Shown: positions 1 to 12,495, counted from the stretch's first letter. The stretch: DNA of 52,004 nucleotides from Rhizopus sp. PT2906 (GCA_025529335.1 JAMYHX010000300.1:1-52004); one strand, 5' to 3'. A program made the numbers and translations. The notes: generated from the letters alone by a model not told the origin.

Positions 1-882
1 GGTCCTGGTTTCTAAAAGTATTTATACTATTTCAATTCCATTTGGATGTCAGATTCGATATGGAATTGAGTTGATATTTAACATAAATAATAGGCAAAAA
101 ACCGACACAAATAACACCATAAAATACCTATTATTTGAAATATTATTTGTCACTTTAGCTCTATTTTTCATTGAGTTATCAGCTTTTTTGGAAAAAGTCA
201 AATTTTGGACGAGGGTATACCAGGAGAAATTGATGTTTTTTTTCAAGATTAATTTTATGATAAAATATAATAAAACTAAGTAAAAGAATCATTTTTGGCT
301 TATAAAGTATATGATTAAACGGTTTCTATCTCGAGTTATAGTCCATCAAAGCTGCGTTTTTGTATGCTTTTAATGGAAATAGCTTTATAAATAATGTATG
401 AGCTAGATTGGGGGTTTTTGCTAGAATTATTTTTCTCCTTTATATATCTGTTTTAAAATACTGCTCTTTGAGATTACTTCAGAATTGCAAGAGTTATCAA
501 GAGAAAAGTGAATTTTGTGGTAATTTTCTTAGTATTTTAAGATATAGTTCGCATAAAACGGAGTTTGATAATTCAGGCCCCGTAATTCGAGCATGATATG
601 TAGTAAATTTTTTATTTGAAGGGGTTTTCTGGTGCAATTTTTAGGGCAACGTTGTAAAAAGTATCCTAACATACACACTCTGACCTCCATGTATGCTCTC
701 AGAGCACACGGATATGCTCAAATGAGATGGTCAATAGGCTCATAAGGTCATTGATACTCTCATATGAGAGTATCCCAAATATTGACCCAAAAGTTAATCA
801 ATTTAAAGTTAAATCAGCCACTTTTGACATACCATTAAGTTATTATATTTTCGATATAGGTTTACACAACTTAATTGTACTA
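1..882. other. AT-rich non-coding stretch
   Basis: No reading frame here has a recognisable domain or a plausible exon structure. The sequence is AT-rich with only short accidental frames. It ends at the left edge of the pogo-like element. Confidence 0.5.
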
Positions 883-1507
883 CAGTCAAACCTCAATTTA
901 ACGCCACTTGTGGTTGCTTTTAAAAAGTTCCTTATATAGAGGACCTCCCTTAAATCAAATTTAAAACACAGATCAACTTCAATTTTTAGAAAGGAATGAA
1001 GGCATCTTAGATAATCACACCACATCCTTATTAATCCATGATGGTAATGATGAAATTGACGATATGGAAGAAACAAGCGATGTTATTCCTGTAAATGAAG
1101 AACAATCCTAGCAAGTTTAGGTTATGTTACTTCAAATTTTGTTGCTACAAATAATGAAAATTTCAAAATACCTAAATATATGGTAGATTTCGACTTTCGA
1201 TATAAAAAAACCCTCATAATTACAATGCAGGTGCAATCAAATTACATTAAGTGGGGTTTTCTCAAAGATTAGAAAACATTTTCAGTATTTACATCTAGTA
1301 AAAAAATTTCGTATCTAAAACTGTTCTTTTTTAATTTTGGGGCCAATAATATTATAATAAAATAGGGGAAAAAGTTCCCTTAAATATAAATTCGAAATAA
1401 GTGATTTTAAGCTGTAAAATTTGTTCACCAGTCTTCGGTGGATACAAAAACCTCGTTTATACCGAGGTTTCCGTTATGTTGAGGAACCTCATATCAAGGT
1501 TTGACTG
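883..1507 (+). mobile_element. pogo/Tigger-like deletion derivative (non-autonomous)
   Basis: The element begins CAGTCAAACCT (883-893) and ends AGGTTTGACTG (1497-1507), a perfect 11-bp terminal inverted repeat. It is flanked on both sides by TA (881-882 and 1508-1509), the target duplication expected of Tc1/mariner-pogo elements. The CAGTCAAACCTC-type end is the known pogo/Tigger terminal sequence. Just inside the right end are further short inverted copies of ACCTC/GAGGT. At about 997-1111 a plus-strand frame reads as a short acidic tail ending in TAG (with IHDGNDEIDDMEE). This could be the C-terminal end of a lost DDE transposase, but that is inference. At 625 bp the element cannot encode a transposase and would need one in trans. 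Confidence 0.72.
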
Positions 1508-3388
1508 TACTTTAATTATCATCGTTACTTATAACATCGTTATTTGTTACAGTCGGGAATTGTTATATTGGACACTTTTGAACCCACCCATTTTTTTCAA
1601 CAATTTCCCCCCTTAATTATAGTGTATCAATACAACAAATATATATATTTTGACAGAATAATTTCCACAAGTCTAATAGTTGTCATTGCCATACGTACTA
1701 TTTTTGGCTAACTTACTGCTATTCCTAATTGCAAATAGCCTGATGAGTCACAAAACCCACCACTGCAAAAAAATATTTATATATAAGATTCCTACGATTA
1801 ACCAGCAAATCAATGAAATGCTAAGACTATAGTACTGAAATCTGTTACAGCTGTAGTACATATATTGTAAAATTTGCAGCTCATTTGGATTAATATTTAT
1901 TGATACAAATATTTTTTTAGTTGTTTTATATTTTCTTCAAACAGAACAGCAGTTGTAAAAAGTGGGTTTTAGATGTTTTTTGAATTTTTCGCTCAGCATT
2001 GGATCTAATCATGTCAAATCTTAACAAAAATGCACCTTTCTCTATAGGCCATCGATGTATAGTATCTTTTGAAAAATAGAAAAGTTAATACTAAAATATG
2101 GGTACACTGACTCATCGTTGACTAAATTGATTTAAAATCGATTGAAAGAAATTGAGCATCAAATCTGAAGCGCCAATTTTTGCAATTACAAAATAGATCC
2201 TATCAAAAGCTACTCTAACGTTTTTGCTTAATCAAAAAATATTAATTTTTTGTGGAGATAATCAAAATAATAGTTCACAATACAGCTTAAAACTTATACT
2301 GACTGAGATCTAATAACAGGAATAATAAAAATAACTGTTGCTCAATTTAGCGAATATTTTGAAATCCACTACAAAAAATGCCAAAAAAGGGAATAAAAAA
2401 ATGATCAGAAATTTTTTGTATTTAAAAGTATTATAAAGAGCTGTAAAACGGGTAAGTTCTATTATCTAAAAGTGTTAGTATAGCTTAATTTTTTGTAGAG
2501 ATATAAGAATTCAAATTTTTAGTTTTCAATAATAAAATACGTGTAAAAATGTGAAACATTAGCATTGAAAAATTTATGCAAACTGCAAAAGATTGGAAAT
2601 TTCGGGATACTCATTTTTGGATTAAACTTGAACATCTCAGGTAAGTTAGCATCAATTTTTTTCTAGTTATTATTTAATGAGGAAAAATCAGTAAATCAGG
2701 GATGAAAAGTGAGGCCCAGTTTTAAGGAAAAAGCAGTGAATTTTACGTTCTTTTGAAACTTTCGTGAGATGTAAAATAAACTCACAAACAATTAGCATAG
2801 TACAAATAACTCAAAGTTATTTAACTTTACTAAAAATATTTTAGAAAGTGTTTAATATTAGATTATTTGTAAAAGAGTGAGCGCTTCAATCTTAAAGAAG
2901 CACAACTATGATAATTGAACCTTTTAAAAATCTAAATTTTACTAGACCAAGAACCAAAAAAAAAAAAAAAAAAAAAAAAAAAAGATAGCACCAGATCCAT
3001 TTAGATTATTTAACGTAGCCTTTTTCAAGATATAATTAGTTAAATATCACAGTAAGCCAACAATTCATCCAGACCTTGAATGCTATCTTCTACAATAATA
3101 ATAATAAAAAAAAAAGTATAAAAATGCTCCTATATAAAAGGAATACAAGCTCAATCTTAGTACATTACAATAGAAATAAAGGCTACTCTACTACTTTATA
3201 AACACCTTTTATTTTTTGTGGTTTGCATTCGACCTATCATTTCGATAAATTGGAATTATTGTTATCAAGTAGACTTAATAAAATTCGCATTACACTGCAC
3301 AATTAATTTTCATGTAGATTTTATTTCGAGGATTAAGGAGCATTATTATGTATGATAAGAAACCATCCAAGATTATACTAGTATCAGT
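1508..3388. other. AT-rich intergenic region
   Basis: No gene is recognisable. The stretch contains many short stop-bounded frames and a 29-nt poly-A tract (2956-2984). It lies downstream of the kinase gene on the minus strand. Confidence 0.5.
2956..2984. repeat. Poly-A tract, 29 nt
   Basis: An uninterrupted run of A in intergenic DNA. It is one of six A/T runs of 22 nt or more in the window. Confidence 0.9.
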
Positions 3389-5098
3389 TTATGTTCTTAC
3401 ACCAGAAATAGGGTGTTTAACATTATTACGTGATGTAACTTGAGCCGCAACGGGTGGTTTATGAAGTAATAAATGATTGACTTGTTTATTGCCACTTAGT
3501 GAGGGGTTTAGTACGGAATCTGGTAATAATGCTGATGAAGTTTGTAGCATTGGGTAATTTTCATCTGTAGAGTTTGTACGATGATGATCCTGTTTGTGTG
3601 TAGTAAGATGGAGCGACAACAGTTAGTTTAAATCCAAGAAAAACACCATTGTGTACATACTTTTCTTCGATTGCCATTTCGATTTTGATGAACTCCTACT
3701 ATTGAAGATGTCAGTAATTTGGACCTTTTTTCATTTTCTTCCGGTTTTGTGTAGTCGTAAGCAAGAAATTTTTGCTCTAGTATCTGATTATCGCTCATGG
3801 CGATTGGGAACAAGCATAAATCATCATTTGAGGTACTTGCTTTTGGTTGCAATGCTCTCTTTTTTACTTTTAATGGATTTTCTTCCAACAAAACTTCTTC
3901 CAATTCGTGAGTGGGGTCAAAATTAGATCTCTTTTCCTAAATCGTTTTATAACGGATAAATAAGAAAAAATCCTATCGCTCAATAACAACTTACATCTGG
4001 TATAAACGGTGCACCGACAGTTTTTGATGAAAGAATATCCCAGCAAGTTTCTCTAAACCAAGGATGTTTTTTCAATCGCTTGAATCCCGATTCCCCTACT
4101 CCAATACGTCGAGAAACATCTCTATTCAACAGTTCTTGAATAAAATCCATGGCTTCGTGAGATACTTTAGGTTCCCTTGGAAATTCGATCGGATCAGAAA
4201 TAATTGATTTCTGTAAATCTTCGCTTAATTTTGCCCTGAATGGTCTCTAAAAGAAGGTATTAAATATTTCAACATATTTACATGTGCAAATATATATATA
4301 TATATACATACCTGACCATATAAAAGTTCATACAACACAATTCCTAATGACCACCAATCAACCGAATAAGAATAACCTTGCTTTTTCAATATCTCTGGTG
4401 AAATGTAAGCAAGACTTCCTGCAATAGAGGTAAGGGGTTTTAAACATTTTGGATTCAATTGCACAGCAATATTGAAATCAGTTAAATGGACATGTCCCTT
4501 TTCATCCAAAAGTATATTATCTGGCTTCAAGTCTCTATATGTATTTTCTGATTTAATGTGAATTCTATGTGAGCTGTACACTAAAGTTACCTGTGGATAA
4601 TATTCTTGGAATGCAAATAATGAAGACTTAATGCAATTTCTGCAGCATAAAACTTAACATATTTTTCTGGCAAACATCCTAATCTATCTAAATGAAAGCG
4701 TAGATCTCCACCCAGCATTAAATCAAGCACCATAAACAGGTTTTCATCGTCCTGAAATGCATATCTTAAATTGACAATAAGGTTATAATCAATGTGTTCT
4801 AATAATCTTCTTTCTGAAATAATGTTATCAATTGCTTTCATTTGTATACACTTATTTTTATTAATGTACTTCAAAGCAAATAGCTTCTTGGTGCCTTTAT
4901 GTTGAACAACCCGCACTTTTCCAAATGCGCCCTTGCCCACTGACCTTAATAAAACGAAATGGGATAATTCAACTACAATAATGGTTCAAAGTAAAACTCA
5001 TTAAAACTCCCTCCCTTATTTTTTTTTTTTTTTTTTTTTTTTGTTATACCTTCACTTAGTAAATCAACTGGCTCTTCTTTACAACATATTGTTCCCAT
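3389..5098 (-). CDS. Ser/Thr protein kinase, AGC group, STK32/YANK family
   Basis: Six exons on the minus strand: 5098-5050, 4972-4591, 4534-4312, 4246-3995, 3936-3661 and 3589-3389. All have GT-AG junctions with matching phase and give about 460 aa. The start MGTICCKEEP suggests N-myristoylation at Gly2 with a Cys pair for palmitoylation, hence membrane association (inferred). The kinase domain shows the glycine loop GKGAFGKV (residues 29-36), Lys51 in ALKYI, HRDLKPDN near 145, and DFN in place of DFG (HLTDFNIAV). DFN with this context is the hallmark of the YANK/STK32 family. A SPEILKKQGY-type activation segment, VDWWSLGI and a C-lobe ending in HPWF are also present. The tail contains KRSNFDPTHELEEVLLEENP, typical of fungal members. 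Substrates are poorly known. The gene shares a 274-bp divergent promoter with the VPS9-ankyrin gene. Intron 1 carries a T24 run. Confidence 0.9.
5019..5042. repeat. Poly-T tract, 24 nt, in kinase intron 1
   Basis: A run of T (A on the coding strand) inside the 77-nt first intron of the STK32-like kinase. The flanking exons still join in frame, so this tract does not break the gene. Confidence 0.9.
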
Positions 5099-5372
5099 TT
5101 CTCTCTCTTTTTACTTATAAGATGTTGAGAAGAAACAAAAAGAGAGAAAAAAAGATCAAAACAAATAATGGTTATATAATAGATATTTTAAGGAGAAATT
5201 GTATTAAAAGTTGGCATACAAGTAGTTGTAAGGAAATATAACAATATTACACAAGAAACCTTCTTTTTCTCATATTACAACTCAATCAGCACTTTTTTTT
5301 TTTAAAATATAAATTCGGGATTTTCCGCATAAAATCAGCTATTGTTTACATGTTTTTACTAGCAACTTAGTT

Positions 5373-8300
5373 ATGTTAAAATCTATTTTGAACGATTCTC
5401 AATTAAGCAGCAAAGCCGCATTTTCCATTGTTCTTTTACCTCCTATTACAAATAAAAACAGTGTCGTTTCTTCCTCTCCTTCTTATACAAGTTATTTAGG
5501 TAAGCAAGTATATTTTCCCCAGATAATTTTCTATTTAACTTTACACTCTCTTTTACAGAAAGTCATATAATTCATATACCATGGGGCTCTTCATTAGTAA
5601 ATTCAACTAATTCTCGGCTAAAATTACAAAAGAAAAAGACCCAAATTGATAATGATAACAACACTCAATTAATGATATCTATAAATGATACAATTTATGA
5701 AACATCCAATGGATATATTTATTGCGATTGCAACAAACGAAAAGTAAAGATTATTCACTCAGAGTTATTATATACACTACCCAAGAATCCAACTTGTACA
5801 CATTTACTATTATACATTGACCGGCCCATAATTGATTTAATATCTAATGCAATTGTAGAGAAGAAACCGTTGGTATGTACAGTATAAATCATTATGTGGT
5901 CATATCCTGTGACTCTGTGGTAATCATCATGTATTATAATTCCTTTTAGATGCAGCAACAGCATCAAGAAAAACAACAACAGTTCAATAATTTGAGGTAA
6001 ATTTGTACCTTTTTTCTTTTTATTTCTCAATTATTTACTTTTTATCATTAGCTTTAAAGAAATGATCCAAAGGATATTACCAACAAATAATAGCGAAGAT
6101 GTTGTACATAGAATAGATTTGTTAGTTTTAAAGTTTTGTGATACATCAGTTTATTCTGATTCGCTTCAAACTTTACATGAATGTATGGAAAAAATACTTT
6201 ACGAAGGCTATGATGTGAGTTGAATCAGCGGGTATTTGCTGGAATTATACATTTACTTATGTATATTAGCTTATAGAAAGTCTTGATCCTACTACAATAG
6301 CAAATGTAGTATCAGCAAATTTAAACATCGACAACTTATGTGGAGCATTTGAAAGGTACTTTTTATAGATAGAAATGCCATTGATAAGTCAACTCAAATT
6401 TTGTTTAGTTATTTCATGGATCTAACATACGATGTAGCATTCTTTAAAATTACACAACTACTATTACCACAAGACAAAATATTAACATCTTCGTTGGAAG
6501 ATATGGAGCATTTGGATTTTTCACAAATTGCATTACCTACTTCAATTACAGATCCACGAAAAAGGGTTTACAATGCAATTGCGAATTTTGAAAGAATTGG
6601 TTCCTTTCGTACACCAGCAGATAAATTAGATTGTCTATTAAATACAGTATCTGAATTAACGCAAGATAGTGATTCAGATTCATTGATACCATTATTATTG
6701 ATAACATTGGTACGAAGTAAAGTACCTCATCTTACAGCGAATCTAATCTACATGAAAGTATGTTTATTCACACACTATAATGTAATAATAACTTACTAAC
6801 TATTAAACAAAGGATTATACTTTTGAAAGAAATATTATAACCGGTAAATACGGCTATGCTCTAAGTACATTTGAAGGTGTTTTAGAATATATTCTCGAAG
6901 CACATCCATATTTGTCAAGATTATCAAAACAAAACGCTGAATTTTGGTCATGTATCAAGACCGGTGACATTAAACAATTTCGACGAGGTATAATAGATCA
7001 CGATGATGCACCCGATGTACATGATGTGGATGGAAATAATGCACTCATGATAGCTTGTTTTAATGGCCAGACACAAATTGCTGCAGAATTATTGATCCGC
7101 CAACAAAAGTCTCATTGTGAAATAGAAACAAAAAACGATCAAAACAAGACACCTCTAATCGCTGCAATTCAAAGTAAATCCATTGCAACTATTGAAATGT
7201 TGTTACAAAACTCTGCTAATATTCAAACCACTATGGATGCCGTTGATTGTTTTGGGAATACGGCAGCATTGTATGCTAGCAGCACAAATAATTTGAATAT
7301 TTTAAAAACAATAGTGTGTAGTGATACTCGACCATTGTTGGATCAAACCAATAGAAAAACTGGAGATACATCACTTCATATAGCCGCAAGGAATGGAGGA
7401 TCCATGGAATTTATCATGTACATTTTGGAACATGTTACAAACCCTAATATCGCTAGAAAAAAGAATTTCAAGAGAGAAACATTTTACCATTTATGTGGAA
7501 ATTTAGATTTTATTAAATTAGCACTAAAGCAACAAACAAACATTATTATTGATGTAATTGACAATCAAATTGACGAGCAAGGCAGATCTCCATTAATGAC
7601 TTGGGCAGCAAATGGCCGGTTAGATCTTGTAGAAACAATGGTTTCTCACATAAAAGATTTTTCTCGCGTAGATAAAGATGGAAGAACCATACTTCATTTA
7701 ATTGCATTGCATTTAGGTCGACATTTAACATTTGGAAATAATAATTTGGGTTATATTGTTAAAAAAATGAGACATGTTGCCAATGTTCGCGATTGGTGTC
7801 ACGGTAATACAGCTTTACATATTGCTGCAGAAACATCCACTCTTGCATCTATACATAATATATCAAATGCAGTTACATTTATCAAGGCATTAGTGAGGTA
7901 TGGTGCTGTAATAGATGCTGTGAATCTACGAGATGAACGTGCAGTAAATATATGTAGAATTCCTGAATTAACAACCTGTTTAGACGGTAAGTTATATAAT
8001 TAGTTGCAACTTTGGTTTCTGATACATTGAAAAATAGAACTGCATTTGAAAATGGAACCATGCTATTCTTTCATCCCAAAACATAGCAGCATATATCAGT
8101 ATATCTGGGCAGTAACTAGACCATTAATTCAACAAAATCCCAAAGATCAAAGTTCAGAAGTATCATATCTTATAAAAAGTGAGCAGGTATGATGTACGCT
8201 CAATGCATTTATCCATTTAATTCATATTTATGCATCGTTACATAGATCGGTAAACCAAATACTATGCGTCTTGTAGCTAGAAAACTACAAGATTTTTCAT

Positions 8301-8726
8301 TTCTTCGTAAAGAACTACTCTACGAGATGCCTGAACTATTTCTACCTACATTTAACCAATTATCTAATCCAAATAATCTCGATCTACGGCCTCCTCCATT
8401 AGTGCTGATGGACGCCACATTAATCAAGCTACAATCGTTTATGGAATGGCTTCAATACCATCCTATTTTAAAATATCATGATCTTGTAATTTCATTTGTT
8501 CGATCACCTTGCGATTTACAAAAATCGGTGATTCGAGATAATTCATTTTCAAGGAGAAAACTCATGTTGGAAAAGATCAAGGATATTCCACTTGCTAATA
8601 GTAATATAATGAGTAGTAAAGATGAAGAATATTTTCTGAAATATGCACAAGAAACGATGATGCCTTTAAAAGAGCATTATTTAAATGCAGTATTGACAGG
8701 TCAAAAATTGAAACATTTAGGATCAG
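5373..8726 (+). CDS. VPS9-ankyrin-PX protein, Vrl1/VARP-like Rab GEF (3' end missing)
   Basis: Exons: 5373-5499, 5559-5872, 5950-5996, 6052-6214, 6270-6355, 6409-6757, 6813-7986, 8038-8186 and 8246 to about 8726, all phase-consistent. A VPS9 Rab5-type GEF domain spans exons 4-7 (SDSLIPLLLITLVRSKVPHL, then GKYGYALSTFEGVLEYI). Ankyrin repeats follow in exon 7 (DVDGNNALMIACFNGQ, GDTSLHIAARNGG, GRSPLMTWAANGR, GNTALHIAAE). Exons 8-9 look PX-like (RKLQDFSFLRKELLYEMPEL followed by FLPTF). This order matches the fungal Vrl1 and animal VARP (ANKRD27) type of endosomal Rab GEF, so the inferred role is Rab5-class activation on endosomes. The frame runs on past 8726 only into a poly-A tract as repeated Lys. 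A possible donor lies at 8727, and no further exon follows. The C-terminus is therefore missing. Confidence 0.82.
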
Positions 8727-8772
8727 GTATTTATGAAAATATAATAAGGGAGAAAAAAAAAAATGGCTTAAA

Positions 8773-8773
<1 letters not shown>

Positions 8774-8817
<44 letters not shown>
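8774..8817. repeat. Poly-A tract, 44 nt, joining two truncated genes
   Basis: An uninterrupted A44. The VPS9-ankyrin-PX gene ends unfinished 47 bp to its left. The enoyl-CoA hydratase gene ends unfinished 51 bp to its right, coming from the other strand. Confidence 0.92.
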
Positions 8818-8819
<2 letters not shown>

Positions 8820-8868
8820 AATGGAGAGTATCAGTTTGCTGTGTTATGCTCCCTATTAAAACGCTTAC

Positions 8869-9465
8869 ATTCCATCCACCATAACCACGAACAAACATCT
8901 TTGCACCCATACGGCAGTAATGTACACCATCCTTTTCACCATACAGATCAACTACAGAATCAATGACCATACCTGATCCTTTGTCGTAAACGCCCACACA
9001 AGTTTTTATCGTTTTGAATCGGCCACCTTCTACAGGAAAAGGTGTAATGACCTCAAACGACTGCTCACCGTGAACGATTTTGTTAAAGTCAAAAGGAGGC
9101 ACGCCTGGGAGTGGACCTCCTGCTGTCCATCTTTCCATAAATGAATTGACGTCCCAGTGATCGTTTTTGAGTAGGAGACAGAGGGGATAAGTAGGTAAAG
9201 GACCAAAGTTATCGTCTATAGATCTAAATGTCACTCTCTTTATCCGTTTATCTGGATGGTCTTACCAAGCTCATACAGCCACCGTAACTCGTCTTCATGT
9301 ACACCTACGGATAATGCATAAAGTATGTAGTCACGACGAGTACAAGCTACCTAAACAAACAAAAGAAGATTAAGATGGTGTTTAATATGTTTGATGATTT
9401 ACAATTTCAGGCTTGTATTTATGTCCAACAGCCTTTGATACATCAACTTGGAAGCCTTCAGGCAT
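8869..9465 (-). pseudogene. Enoyl-CoA hydratase 2 (MaoC-like/hot-dog), N-terminal half only
   Basis: Exons 9465-9403, 9350-9266 and 9215-8869 (minus strand) are in phase and give 165 aa. Motifs include ELDDNFGPLPTYPL, WTAGGPLPGVPPFDFNKIVH, GEQSFEVITPFPVEGG and MFVRGYGGW. These match the non-catalytic N-terminal hot-dog domain of hydratase-2 enzymes (the Fox2 C-terminal region or stand-alone MaoC-type proteins), which hydrate 2-enoyl-CoA to (3R)-hydroxyacyl-CoA in peroxisomal beta-oxidation. The exon ends at a good donor (GTAAGC) but no downstream exon exists. The second hot-dog domain with the catalytic Asp/His motif is absent, because the sequence runs into the poly-A/T tract. The family is about 300 aa, so roughly half is missing. 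It is either a broken gene or an assembly join. I mark it pseudogene for the sequence as given. Confidence 0.8.
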
Positions 9466-10054
9466 ATTTGATAAATATATATAAAAGAGAGAAATCAAAA
9501 CAGGTCGGTCATATTTGAAGTATAACAATCGGACTTTAGAAGTTTGATTGCTCACTTTTTTGAAAACAAATTGGTCACTTTATTTAAACACTTTTGGTCA
9601 ATGTAAACATATTTGGTCATATGTCATCGTAAATATAATGATGGTAACTTCATGATGTAACGAATAAGCCTGCATAAATAGCGTAGAATAAATATAATTA
9701 ATATATATATATATATATCACTTGAGTTCTTTATAATGTAGCTCATCTATTTTTAAGTACAAGGTCAAGCGCAGTAAGTTTAGTGATATGGGAACACTCA
9801 GTTCAAGGATTATAAAAAAAAACAAGGTAAGTAGGCAGAAGAACCCTGAATTCACTTAATTTCATTCAGGGCTCTGTGGTGTACGTATTTTAGTAGTAGT
9901 AATAGTAGTAGTATGATCCACCAAAGAGATGTTTCTTCTTTTATATATTAACTGGTATACAGTGGTTTAGAGTATTATATTTATTTGCTATCATCCATCT
10001 AAAGGCTATGTACAAACGTAGGGGAGCAAGATGGAGTACAATTTTTACCATGAA
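9466..10054. other. Intergenic, promoter side of the hydratase gene
   Basis: No gene seen. It holds an (AT)n run near 9700-9717 and a TAG/TAGTAG trinucleotide cluster near 9890-9914. It lies upstream of the hydratase start (9465) and downstream of the ubiquitin protease stop. Confidence 0.5.
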
Positions 10055-11921
10055 TTAGCATATGATGACAGGCGTTTTTGTCCAAAGCGCTGATCTGCGT
10101 TTTGAATTTGTAAGTGACTTATGGGAAGCGCATGATGTTTGAAGCGGAACAAGTAAAGGTGAAGAGGGAGGAGCCACAGGTTGACTAGGCCAAAGCTCTT
10201 CTTCTTCTTCCTCTTCGGCTTCTTGGTTCAAATTACACACATCATCTTCTACCAATTCATATAGTAACATATAAGGGTTTGCCAGCAGCACGTCCTCTAG
10301 TGTACAGGCCTCTACACGTTCATCTGATATTCTGAACCAATCTGAGCTGTGATGCTTGAGTAAGGTTTGATCGTCACGACAGTTGAGGCAGTGGCATTTT
10401 TCTGCTACAAGTCGTCGCTTGAACGAGATATAGTGTCCCGAGTCGTGTGAACCAAAATGGACAATAACGCTCATCAACCGATATCGCACGGGCACTGTCG
10501 TATGATTGACTGATGAAATCGGCAAGTGAGGATTGGTAGTATTAAGAATGCCGTTTGTGCAGTACGGACTTAGGTCGAGCATGTCGGGAAACTCAACACG
10601 GCAAGTATTTTTATAGATATCGCCCGTTGACATATCAAGAGCAGATCTTGCCATGTGAAGACAGAGGATCTTGGGAGGTTTGGCAAACATGGCTTGCTTG
10701 CTAGATAAGCCTCTGGAAAGTACTGTTTTTTCGATAGGTTCGATAAAGCCTTGTTCGAGTTTGAGCTCTAGATCCTGCTTCTTGGTCAATAAGTCAAGGT
10801 TTGAAGGGTGCTGTTCCAGTTTAGCGTCTAGAGAGCGAATGTTTTCGATCATGGTGCACTTGAGGCATATAACATCGTTTAGATATTCCATGGATGTGAG
10901 CTGTTGCAGACACTCATCTAGAGTTGTTTTTTCCTAGGAATATGTATGTGAGTACATAGTTGAACAGAATTTTTTTATATATAAAAGCATACATGATTAG
11001 GCAGTGTTAGTTGTATATTGTTGAAGGGGCAATGACGAATAGCTTCCTATTAAAAACAAAGAAATATCAGCAACGCATTTGATACTTAGACAAAATAGGG
11101 TAGTTACTGTATAGCCACACTGCACACAAGATAATCTATTGGCCAATAAACCAGTAAAAGGACTTTCCATGAGTTTAGTATTGGTGGATGACAACAATGA
11201 AAGCAGTCCAGGCTGACGATGCATTAGTTGACTTTCATTATCCAACGCTGTTGAAATAAACTGAAAGAGTTCATGAGCATCCTGTTGTTCTTTATTGAGT
11301 AGACATCTGGGCATGATCGAAACGACATCGAAGGGGCGAAAGGACGTGTTGGAAGCAGGTTTAGAGAGTAAGCGTAGGGTTGTCAAGAGTGATCTTGTGA
11401 TAGGTGATGAAGGTGATGATAACTGATCAATTTGGTGCAAGTAGTGCTGAAGCTTTGGTAAAGAAGAGAGTGACTAGGAAGGATAAAGGGATGAGCATTT
11501 GTTGTCAAGTATTATTTGTATATGTATATATATGTACCTGTAATACTGAATTCAAAAAGCATGAATTGCCCGTATTAACTAACCCAGATACTAGTGAATG
11601 ATTATTGACAGGTGATAGGCATATGTCATTATTTAATATTAATTTTTGATGCATAGTATGATGAATAGGATACTGAAGATGAGAATAATGATTATTAGTA
11701 ACAGTATTATACTGTGTAGTTGCTGCTTTATTGTATTTAAGGTTGATCAGCCTAATGGATGAGCATGCTTTTAGAATTGTTGACTTGTCATTTAATAGCA
11801 GAATATAAACTGGTATAAATAATAGTAGTGAGCTTATGGTAAGCAATAATATCCACTGCATTATATTATACATATTGTCGGTCATATATTGTAATGAGTG
11901 AATTAGCACAGTGTTGACCAT
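10055..11921 (-). CDS. Membrane-anchored ubiquitin carboxyl-terminal hydrolase (USP family, Ubp1/USP30-like)
   Basis: Exons 11921-11538, 11473-11108, 11046-10993 and 10933-10055 join in frame and give about 560 aa. I chose the Met at 11921. Met codons at 12047 or 11885 are alternatives, because the N-terminus before the membrane segment is not conserved enough to decide. A hydrophobic segment (QWILLLTISSLLLFIPVYIL) is followed by the USP Cys box GLVNTGNSCFLNSVLQ. The His box is in exon 4 (HFGSHDSGHYISFKRR), followed by WFRISDERVEA. A CVQCGYT...CLKC pair suggests the zinc-binding finger. N-terminal anchoring plus the USP core resembles Ubp1 (yeast ER) and USP30 (mitochondrial outer membrane), so deubiquitination on a cytosolic membrane face is inferred. 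The C-terminal tail is acidic (EAEEEEEEE), then Ser/Pro-rich. Confidence 0.85.
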
Positions 11922-12447
11922 TCTGGAATAAAACAAGTAAACTACGGAGGTTATCTCCGGCGGAAGTTTTAAATTTTTTTGTTCTCTCAGGAACTTGAGA
12001 TGATTGGAGGAATGTCTTTTTTCCAGTACAATAAGCGTTAGACTCAACTTAAATCGCCCTATCCAAAAGCAGACCTATCTGTTGTATTCAGCTTTGTTAT
12101 TGTAAAAAGGCAGTTAAGTCGATGACTTGCGAATTAGATTCTTTATTAAGAAGAGCTCAATATTATTAAATTAAGTTTGTGTGAGAGTTTACTTGGGTAG
12201 AGAATCTATGACTGCCATTCATATTATTGTCATCACTGACATTCTTTATGCCTATGTTATTATTGTTATACTAGTAGCTACTATAGTTATTATTAGTATA
12301 AGTTATTCTTATCAGATGCGATAGAGGAGTGTAAAGTAGAATGCATGCTCTACTGTAAGATTATACTCGAGTTATTATAATGATTATCTCATCAAACACG
12401 TTACTGTCGGAACAAATATTACTGTAATATGAATAACCAAGGTAGTG
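11922..12447. other. Upstream region of the ubiquitin protease gene
   Basis: No gene recognised. The sequence continues open to 12047 in the protease frame, which may be extra N-terminus or 5' leader. The rest is AT-rich. Confidence 0.4.

Positions 12448-12493
<46 letters not shown>
12448..12493. repeat. Poly-A tract, 46 nt
   Basis: The longest homopolymer run in the window. It separates the ubiquitin protease upstream region from the MULE fragment. Confidence 0.92.
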
Positions 12494-12495
<2 letters not shown>

